Of a stretch of 64,000 nucleotides of DNA, positions 56,303 through 62,727 are shown one piece after another. The first letter of the stretch is position 1. Each line of letters begins with the position of its first letter. Source of the DNA: JAAUTT01 sp963846585 (GTDB lineage Bacteria > Bacteroidota > Bacteroidia > Bacteroidales > JAAUTT01); contig CAWJWO010000001.1 of NCBI GenBank assembly GCA_963846585.1, positions 274,579-338,578 of the forward strand, in the 5' to 3' direction. The notes beneath the pieces are model-generated. The model saw only the letters and a list, made by a program, of their open reading frames with translations. It did no database searches and was not told the origin of the DNA. A program made the translations under genes and the position numbers.

Positions 56303-57403
56303 TTATTGTCCGGTAAAACCATTAGTATTTAAAAAAATACTGGTACAATTATTTGATTGATAAAGATTGAGAACTTGTCTTATTGTTTGAGTTACATCCA
56401 AAACACCAGCTACATTATTATAATTACTTAATATACTCGGCCCAGATTCAGACAAACCCCAACATCCATGCCATGTTGCACAAGTATTTCCAGAATGAAT
56501 CCAAATACAACCTTGTCCTCTGCAATCCACTTGTAAAGCATTGCCATAATACTGCCCCCAGCTAAGTTTATAAGAAGGATCGGATAAGCTATTAAATCCA
56601 TTTTGATATGATGTATTTCCAATTAAGTTGCAATTATAAACAGGATCATTGTCAACATATACAGTTACAGGATATGACATTAAGGTACTTCCGAATCCTG
56701 TTTCTGTACCTTGCAAAGTTTTAGCAGGTCCAGTAATATTTATAAACATTCTGCTTTCCGTAACCGGCATTGCTGAAGTTGTACTTCTAGGAAACAAATT
56801 CATATTTAACCCGGATGAAGCCTGTGTTCCCAAAGAAGCCATCGCACTTGATAATACTTCACTTGTTAATGTTCCGCCGGTTGTGCCTAAAATTTCTGTG
56901 TTGGAAGCACCATTACCAATATTACTTATAAATTGATATGTTTTTACAAACCAATTATTTGCCCAATTAGACGTTGGATAATTTGGTGTGCCCCAAAAAT
57001 CCTGGCCTAACGGTGACTCAGACAAATGCATATTTCCTATCGCCTCCCAACCTGCACAAATTCCATACAAAACCGCACTCGTCGCAAATCCTGTTATTCC
57101 ACCATAAGCTCCTCCCTGTGCAGCTGCATTCAGATAATCATTACCATTACCCCCGCTAAAGGCTGTACTTAAAATTCCTGTTGAAATGCCTGCTGCCATA
57201 CCTGTTATTACACCAGCAGCGAGAAGGTCTAATCCTCCGGTTGCAACAGTTAATGCAGCTACTCCTGCAACTGCTGCAATACCTGCCCCTATCCCAACCG
57301 CCGTCTCAACTATTGTCCTGCCCGTGCTTCCCAGCCAGTTGCCCAGCTGCGTGAACCACGTATACCCGCTCGGTCGGTATACATCAGAGGGTTGTTCATG
57401 CAA
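56303..57403 (-). CDS. orphan Rhs C-terminal tip 4 (DUF5675-like end)
   Basis: 366 codons from TTG 57403, entering from a shifted frame (HEQPSDVYRPSGYTW; missing base at 57,371-57,377). Linker of the second type (FTQLGNWLGSTGRTIVETAV, GGNGNDYLNAAAQG). The C-terminal part has IWIHSGNTCATWHGCWGL with H303 and C314, resembling the IHxGNT...GC core of DUF5675 proteins, a family often found near phage lysis genes. Function of the family is not established; a cell-wall target is a guess. Confidence 0.62.
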   Translation of the reverse strand: MHEQPSDVYRPSGYTWFTQLGNWLGSTGRTIVETAVGIGAGIAAVAGVAALTVATGGLDLLAAGVITGMAAGISTGILSTAFSGGNGNDYLNAAAQGGAYGGITGFATSAVLYGICAGWEAIGNMHLSESPLGQDFWGTPNYPTSNWANNWFVKTYQFISNIGNGASNTEILGTTGGTLTSEVLSSAMASLGTQASSGLNMNLFPRSTTSAMPVTESRMFINITGPAKTLQGTETGFGSTLMSYPVTVYVDNDPVYNCNLIGNTSYQNGFNSLSDPSYKLSWGQYYGNALQVDCRGQGCIWIHSGNTCATWHGCWGLSESGPSILSNYNNVAGVLDVTQTIRQVLNLYQSNNCTSIFLNTNGFTGQ

Positions 57404-57731
57404 GATGTATACCTGTTATAGCTTTGTGCATCCCCAGGAGCCTGTATCTCATTATCCGGGCTCAGGAACCTTTGAAGGTATGGGTCGTACATGCGCCCGT
57501 TCATGTTTATAAGGGCAAACCCGGCCATTTGTTCATGTCCTGTATATCCCCTGTCGAACCTTGGCTGCATGGCCAGCATGCTTCCACCGATTGAAGCGCT
57601 TGCGGGGTTTATAGGACAAAGCTTCCATGTTCCGGGGTCTCGCCGTCGTCCCCAGGCATCGTAGTTGTAATGGTTTTTCAAAGAGCCTGAATTATCTGTT
57701 ATCGCTAACCACGACCCCAGATAATCCGTGT
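57373..57731 (-). pseudogene. rhs core 3' segment of cassette 4
   Basis: DYLGSWLAITDNSGSLKNHY, YDAWGRRRDPGTWKLCPINP, FDRGYTGHEQMAGFALINMN, GRMYDPYLQRFLSPDNEIQA and MNNPLMYTD: the RHS-associated core immediately before the tip. Longer than in cassettes 1-3, which lack everything between ITDN and IQ(A/S)PGDA. The frame is lost at TD/PSG by one missing base; read on unshifted it ends at 57310. Confidence 0.78.
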
Positions 57732-57759
57732 TTTAAATTTTATTTTTAACCAGAAATAT

Positions 57760-58620
57760 TTATTTTAATCCTTTGATTTCGTCCTCTGACAATCCTGTAG
57801 ATTTTATTATTAAATCCATAGAAATACCATTTGATAATAAGTTTCTTGCAACTTCTATCTTTCCTTCTATCTTTCCTTCTATCTTTCCTTCTTCAAATTT
57901 AGTATCCAGTGATGCTTTAATATCCCTGTAATATTTTAAACTATCTTCGTAAGAGCGTATTTGATCAGGTGTAAATTTAGCTATTTCTGCTGTCTCAAAT
58001 AATTTTTCAAATACCTGTTCTCTCAACTTTTCCGGGACCCTTTCCAATTTATTTAAATTCCTGATCACATAAAGCCATTTATCAAATCTCGTTTCAAGCT
58101 GGTCGATACTTTTATTGTATTTGGGCATTTCCAAATAAATAAATGTCAGCTTGTCGTAAAAAACTTTATTGGTTTCTATATCCGTAAGTTTTACATCATA
58201 ACGAAACTTCTCTGGCATATCACGATCCTCATCGAAAACAAAATCTAAAATTGCAATCGTATATACTGCTTTTAGTTCGTAAATCCAGTCAGTATGTTGG
58301 GCTTGTTCCCTTATTGGAAATGTAGAATAATAAACGGTACGATCTTTGAAAAATTTCTGTTTGGCCTTCTGTAATTCAACAATAAATTTTTCTCCTTTCT
58401 CATTCTCGCAATACAAATCAAATATAGCTTTGCGATCAACTTCAGTAGTTCCTAAATGTTCGTTTTTTAAAAAGGTTAATTCTTTTATGTGTCCTTGTTC
58501 TTCTTTTAAAAGTTCATTGAGAAAGTCTAACAACAAATCCTTGTTCAGTTCTTCCCCAAATAACTTCTTGAAGCCATAATCGGTAAATGGATTAATATAT
58601 TTTTCTAAAAACTCAGCCAT
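57760..58620 (-). CDS. PD-(D/E)XK nuclease-family transposase (copy 4)
   Basis: 286 residues from ATG 58620. Three GKIE units (about 57,855-57,893). Otherwise the same protein as copies 1-2, with silent changes shared with copy 3. It is inserted at the same point of the core as the other copies (plus strand ATAATCCGTGT / TTTAAATTTT border at about 57,731), although this cassette's tip and core are of a different type. Confidence 0.85.
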   Translation of the reverse strand: MAEFLEKYINPFTDYGFKKLFGEELNKDLLLDFLNELLKEEQGHIKELTFLKNEHLGTTEVDRKAIFDLYCENEKGEKFIVELQKAKQKFFKDRTVYYSTFPIREQAQHTDWIYELKAVYTIAILDFVFDEDRDMPEKFRYDVKLTDIETNKVFYDKLTFIYLEMPKYNKSIDQLETRFDKWLYVIRNLNKLERVPEKLREQVFEKLFETAEIAKFTPDQIRSYEDSLKYYRDIKASLDTKFEEGKIEGKIEGKIEVARNLLSNGISMDLIIKSTGLSEDEIKGLK

Positions 58621-58635
58621 TATTCTGTTTTTTAA

Positions 58636-58664
58636 CAAAGATACAACATTTTAAAATTTACCAA
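58636..58664 (-). promoter_or_regulatory. promoter of nuclease copy 4
   Basis: TTGG (58661-58664) and TATCTTTG (58636-58643) on the minus strand, as in the other copies. Confidence 0.7.
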
Positions 58665-58674
58665 GTATCTCTTT

Positions 58675-58788
58675 TTAATATTGGGTTAACCTGAAACGGT
58701 TACCGTCCTTCCCATACGTGAAATTATCCGTGTATCCTTTATTTGTTATGGATAACGTTTTATTTTCGGCGTTAAAGCTACTGGTTGC
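58675..58788 (-). pseudogene. rhs core fragment upstream of nuclease 4
   Basis: Shortest of the four fragments: ATSSFNAENKTLSITNKGYT to RFRVTQ-stop region. Homology ends at 58,788, where unrelated AT-rich DNA begins. Confidence 0.7.
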
Positions 58789-58789
58789 A

Positions 58790-59136
58790 TTTAAAAATAT
58801 TGAGGGTTAGAGGTGGTTAACCCTTTTGATGTTTAAAAACAAAAAAACCGGAATTGCTCCAAGCTTTGCTGTGTTTGATATTTACTAACCTTGGGTGGGA
58901 TTTCTTTTAAATATTCTATAAATTGCTTTTCAATATTATTTTAACGTATAATGTTTGGCAAAATCGGTGCCATTGACCACCACTTTTGCCAATTTTGATT
59001 GACTTCTATACTTCGCAAGAAAGTAATGGATTTCAAACATAAGAAATGCCCATTTTACTCCGAGTTTTTATGAGCCCGATTTTTTCAATTATCAGGCTAA
59101 ATTCTCCCAATCAAACCAGCAATACTTACGCCATTT
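58790..59136. other. non-coding gap with a long hairpin
   Basis: About 350 nt without a convincing gene on either strand. A 38-nt imperfect palindrome (58,955-58,992) has 9-bp arms TTGGCAAAA/TTTTGCCAA and an inner GGTG/CACC pair. A smaller GGGTTA/TAACCC hairpin lies near 58,805-58,833. It may be the scar of a mobile element. Confidence 0.45.
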
Positions 59137-59718
59137 TTATTCAGTACTTATAACTCCTGAAGAAGGAAATAATATTCTTTGTAGCTTATTATCATGAAAA
59201 ACCATTTTTAATCTTTCATATGAATCTCCCCCAATAATTATTAAGGTATCACAATTGGTTTTTGGTATACCTAATCTTTTAAAGATTTGATCTCTTGGCA
59301 TATTTATTTCAATACCATTAAATAATTTAACACAATTACTTCTTATATCAGAATAGTTAACATAAAAATGGCTTTCAAAATCTTCTTTTGGTTTAACTAC
59401 AAAACTTATTTTAGAAATTATATCAGAAAATGTATAAATATAACATTTATATCCTTCGTTGCCTTTTTTTTCAATGCTATCAATCTTAATATTTTCTTTA
59501 AAAAAATTTGAAATTCTTGAAGTCGAATAATTTATTTTCTCGAATGCCATATAATAAAAGAAAATAGAATCATTAATAATAGTATCAATACATTGATTTT
59601 TGTTCATTATATTGATACTGTTATTGTTGATTGATAATTTTAGATTCTTATTTATTGTAGATTTACAATTCATCAAAAGTAAGGCAAACATGAAAATACT
59701 GATAATTAATGATCTCAT
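59137..59718 (-). CDS. cassette 5 companion, lipoprotein immunity candidate
   Basis: 193 residues. Lipoprotein signal (MRSLIISIFMFALLLMNC, lipobox LLMNC). The rest is not recognised; it ends with a small domain MPRDQIFKRLGIPKTNCDTL that looks like a SmpA/BamE-type 'GMt...v...lG.P' turn. Starts 20 nt after the M23-type tip 5. A periplasm-facing lipoprotein is a plausible inhibitor or shield against a peptidoglycan endopeptidase. Confidence 0.65.
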   Translation of the reverse strand: MRSLIISIFMFALLLMNCKSTINKNLKLSINNNSINIMNKNQCIDTIINDSIFFYYMAFEKINYSTSRISNFFKENIKIDSIEKKGNEGYKCYIYTFSDIISKISFVVKPKEDFESHFYVNYSDIRSNCVKLFNGIEINMPRDQIFKRLGIPKTNCDTLIIIGGDSYERLKMVFHDNKLQRILFPSSGVISTE

Positions 59719-59738
59719 ATATAAAATTTTAATGTTAG

Positions 59739-61121
59739 TTATCTTAAAATTTGTAAGTTAGGGAAAAGGTTTAAGGGATTTTGATGTGGCCATATTTCAA
59801 TATGAAGATGAGGTCCTGTTGTTTTTGATCCAGTATTTCCTACTTGACCTATAATATCACCTGCATTCACTTCATCCCCAACATTAATGTTTGCATTGGA
59901 ACCAGGTACCATATGACAATACATATATGAATAACCAGAATTAGTCTGAATTCTGGTTCTTACACCTCCTGGATCATTATCATCATATGTAACATTACGT
60001 ACTACTGTTCCAGATTGTAATGCTCTTATATTTTGCCCATAAGTATTACCATCGGCATTGATGACATCTGTTGCAGGATGACTTGCACTGAAATTTTGAG
60101 AAATACTAGGATTATCTATCTCATATTGTGGTAGTTGGCCATATATAGTGACTTCATCAATTTCAGTAGGCAATGCATGTGTTGTTGCCCGAGTCAATAA
60201 ATTCGAATTTAACGCTGATACTGCCTTGGCCCCTAATGAACCCAGCATACTTGCTAATTCATCACTTGTTAATGCTCCGCTGGTTGTGCCTAAAATTGAT
60301 ACGTTTGCAGCACCTTTTCCAATATTATTGACAAAATAATATAATTTTCCCCACAAACTGGTACCCCTACCTATCCTTATTGGTTGATCTATACTAGAAA
60401 CATCACTTTCATCCTCTATATTTCCTAATGCTTGCCAACCTGCACTAATTCCATACATAGCTGCACTTGTCGCAAACCCTGTTAAACCTCCAATAGTAGC
60501 TCCTTGTGTTATCGCATTCAGGTAATCATTAAAATTGCCCCCGCTAAAGGCAGTGCTCAATGCTCCTGATGAAGCTCCTGCTGCCATACCGCATAGTACA
60601 CCAACAGTTATAAGGTCTAATCCGCCGGTCAATGCAGTGACTGCAATACCAACACCTATTCCGACTGCTACTTCAGCTATTGTCCTGCCCGTGCTTCCCA
60701 GCCAGTTGCCCAGCTGCGTGAACCACGTATACCCGCTCGGATCGGTATACATCAGAGGGTTGTTCATGCAATAGGTATACCTGTTATAGCTTTGTGCATC
60801 TCCCGGAGCCTGTATCTCATTATCCGGGCTCAGGAACCTTTGCAGGTACGGGTCGTACATACGCCCGTTCATGTTTATAAGGGCAAACCCGGCCATTTGT
60901 TCCTGTCCCGTATATCCCCTGTCAAACCTTGGCTGCATGGCCAGCATGCTTCCACCTATTGAAGCGCTTGCGGGGTTTATAGGACAAAGCTTCCATGTTA
61001 CGGGATCACGCCGTCGCCCCCAGGCATCGTAACTGTAATGGTTTTTCAAAGAGCCTGAATTATCTGTTATCGCAAGCCATGATCCCATATAATCCGTGTG
61101 AATATAATAAAAAGCCTGCAC
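59739..61121 (-). CDS. Rhs core plus M23 peptidase tip 5
   Basis: 460 codons from GTG 61121; in-frame core continues upstream to about 61,190 (IIYAPTGVCAVYQDSGNVQA), then non-core sequence, so the gene is 5' truncated. RHS-associated core (DYMGSWLAITDNSGSLKNHY, MYDPYLQRFLSPDN, YTYCMNNPLMYTDPSGYTW), a linker of the second type, and a C-terminal lysostaphin-like M23 domain with zinc/catalytic residues H348, D352 (SHPATDV) and H438, H440 (GPHLHIEIW). The tip would cleave peptidoglycan cross-links. Junction intact, no nuclease inserted. Confidence 0.85.
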   Translation of the reverse strand: MQAFYYIHTDYMGSWLAITDNSGSLKNHYSYDAWGRRRDPVTWKLCPINPASASIGGSMLAMQPRFDRGYTGQEQMAGFALINMNGRMYDPYLQRFLSPDNEIQAPGDAQSYNRYTYCMNNPLMYTDPSGYTWFTQLGNWLGSTGRTIAEVAVGIGVGIAVTALTGGLDLITVGVLCGMAAGASSGALSTAFSGGNFNDYLNAITQGATIGGLTGFATSAAMYGISAGWQALGNIEDESDVSSIDQPIRIGRGTSLWGKLYYFVNNIGKGAANVSILGTTSGALTSDELASMLGSLGAKAVSALNSNLLTRATTHALPTEIDEVTIYGQLPQYEIDNPSISQNFSASHPATDVINADGNTYGQNIRALQSGTVVRNVTYDDNDPGGVRTRIQTNSGYSYMYCHMVPGSNANINVGDEVNAGDIIGQVGNTGSKTTGPHLHIEIWPHQNPLNLFPNLQILR

Positions 61122-61370
61122 ATTTCCGCTATCCTGGTATACTGCACAAACTCCCGTTGGTGCATAAATTATTGTGCGCTTATATTTTATCGTACCATTA
61201 TAAAGTGCATAAACAAAAAAATAAACATCAAATATTTGTATAACAAATAAATAACACTTATTTTTGTATTAATGAAAAACCGATAAAAGGCACCTGCTCT
61301 ACAATATTGATGCTGTATTAAGAGATTTCAGAACTCGTCAGGCATATGCAACACATTAAATTTTAATACC

Positions 61371-61598
61371 ATGAACGTACAATACATTACTGACATAAAC
61401 GGTCATAAAAATGCTGTACTCCTTGCTTTAACCGATTGGGACAGGATACAAAAAGAACTCGAAGAATTAGAACAGTTAAGAAAACACCCTAAACAAAAAC
61501 TTTCTGAAAGGATAAGAGGGGCTATTTCCAAAGAAAGAGCCATTGAGCTTAATGAACAACTCGAACAAATGCGTAACGAATGTGAAAGAACTATTTAG
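61371..61598 (+). CDS. type II antitoxin of a PIN-domain pair
   Basis: 75 residues. N-terminal QYITDINGHKNAVLLALTDW resembles Phd/YefM/RelB-like small antitoxins of Bacteroidota, followed by a charged helix that would wrap the toxin. It is intact, while the overlapping PIN toxin downstream is broken. Confidence 0.7.
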   Translation: MNVQYITDINGHKNAVLLALTDWDRIQKELEELEQLRKHPKQKLSERIRGAISKERAIELNEQLEQMRNECERTI

Positions 61599-61885
61599 TT
61601 GACACCAATTCAATTATTGAGTATATTGGTGAAGTTCTGCCTCAAAAAGCACTTAATGAGATTGATAAAATTATTAATCGGGTATTTTACATTTCCATTA
61701 TCAATAAAATTGAACTTCTTGGATTTCCAGGGATTACTCCTGATGAAGAGAGAAAATTCCAGGAGATTATTGATGCAGCTACAGTACTAAATTTAATGGA
61801 TGAGGTTGTATATAAAACAATACAGGTGCGTAAGGCAAATAAAATAAAACTACCAGATGCCAAAAGGGTTCGTATATTTGCATAA
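61582..61885 (+). pseudogene. broken PIN-domain (VapC-like) toxin
   Basis: From GTG 61582 the frame must shift one base (GTGAAAGAAC for an expected KNY start) to reach NYLVDTNSIIEYIGEVLPQK, INKIELLGFPG and VRKANKIKLPDA: PIN-domain acidic residues D (VDTN), E (KIELLG) and D (LPDA) are visible. The last part of the domain is missing; sequence after LPDA is the end of an inverted IS1634-like fragment. Both defects should inactivate it. Confidence 0.75.
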
Positions 61886-62115
61886 TTTAGAATAGCAAAT
61901 GCCTGATTTATTGCTGTATCACCAGGTCCTAAAAATAATTTTGGCTGAGCTGTTAGTTTTTCTATCTCTTCGCAGGCTTGATTTTCTAATTGCTCAATTT
62001 CCTGATGTGTTGTGGCAGAACCTATCGTTTTTAACACTTTATAATTACCTCTAACCTTCTGAATTACTTGAATTGATGCACTTCCAGAGTGGTTGGGTTT
62101 CCTACGGATGTACAA
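61866..62115 (-). pseudogene. IS1634-family transposase N-terminal fragment
   Basis: About 83 codons from ATG 62115: MYIRRKPNHSGSASIQVIQK, GNYKVLKTIGSATTHQEIEQ, LFLGPGDTAINQAFAILNYA, NIRT, typical for the start of IS1634/IS4-type transposases. The rest is gone; the break coincides with the truncation of the PIN toxin. Confidence 0.75.
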
Positions 62116-62124
62116 AAAATAAAA

Positions 62125-62188
62125 TTTCGGGACACCAAATTAAAAAAACTTTCCTTAATTTACAAGGGTTTTAGAAGGTGTCCCGAAA
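62125..62188. repeat. perfect 12-bp inverted repeat TTTCGGGACACC / GGTGTCCCGAAA
   Basis: Arms 62125-62136 and 62177-62188, 40-nt spacer, just upstream of the transposase fragment. Could be the IS end or the hairpin left by two IS ends. The next 220 nt to 62,408 hold no recognisable gene. Confidence 0.6.
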
Positions 62189-62408
62189 AAGTACGGAAAA
62201 CAGAAGAAATCAATATTAATCTGCAGTGATTTTTTGTTTAAATACTTTTCTCTTGATTTACCATTTCATTAAAATCAATCAACCCTGCCATAGTTTTTTT
62301 ATGTTGCCTGTGTTTTGCTTATAATTCCTTGCTTTACATACTATTTTCAATATTGAGAATATGTTTTTTGCTTTTACGACTGAAACTGCAACCCAACTTC
62401 CACAATAT

Positions 62409-62723
62409 TTACAAAAAAAAATGTAGAAAATATACTAAAAACATTATGTATATAACAAGTAAGAATATCCAGGCTATTTTTTTGATAAAGTCGTTTTGAT
62501 ATTTGATTATTTTAATTACACAAATAAGTACTTGTATTAGAATATAAATGAAAATTAATATAGGTGTAAAAATACCTGGGCCAATATTTAATGTTTGTTT
62601 ATGCGGAAAAATAAAACGCATTAATATCCCTATTATTTCTATAAAAATAATAAATAAGATTGATGAAAAAGCTGTAAGTTTTAATATTAGAATTATTAAT
62701 CTTTTTTTATCCTCTGTTTTCAT
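62409..62723 (-). CDS. cassette 6 companion, three-helix membrane protein
   Basis: 104 residues from ATG 62723 (MKTEDKKRL), 4 nt after the stop of the Rhs tip 6 gene. Three hydrophobic helices (about 8-33, 47-70, 83-104). No known family. As the gene directly after a toxin-type tip it is an immunity candidate; its membrane location would fit a tip acting at or through the inner membrane. Confidence 0.62.
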   Translation of the reverse strand: MKTEDKKRLIILILKLTAFSSILFIIFIEIIGILMRFIFPHKQTLNIGPGIFTPILIFIYILIQVLICVIKIIKYQNDFIKKIAWIFLLVIYIMFLVYFLHFFL

Positions 62724-62727
62724 AATA

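Noticed and set aside
61599..61790. 63-codon frame on the plus strand after the antitoxin
   Set aside because: Wrong frame of the broken PIN toxin, whose motifs lie in another frame.
62189..62408. Possible zinc-ribbon fragment on the minus strand (CKYCGSWVAV)
   Set aside because: Too short and without further family motifs; likely chance or a decayed transposase.
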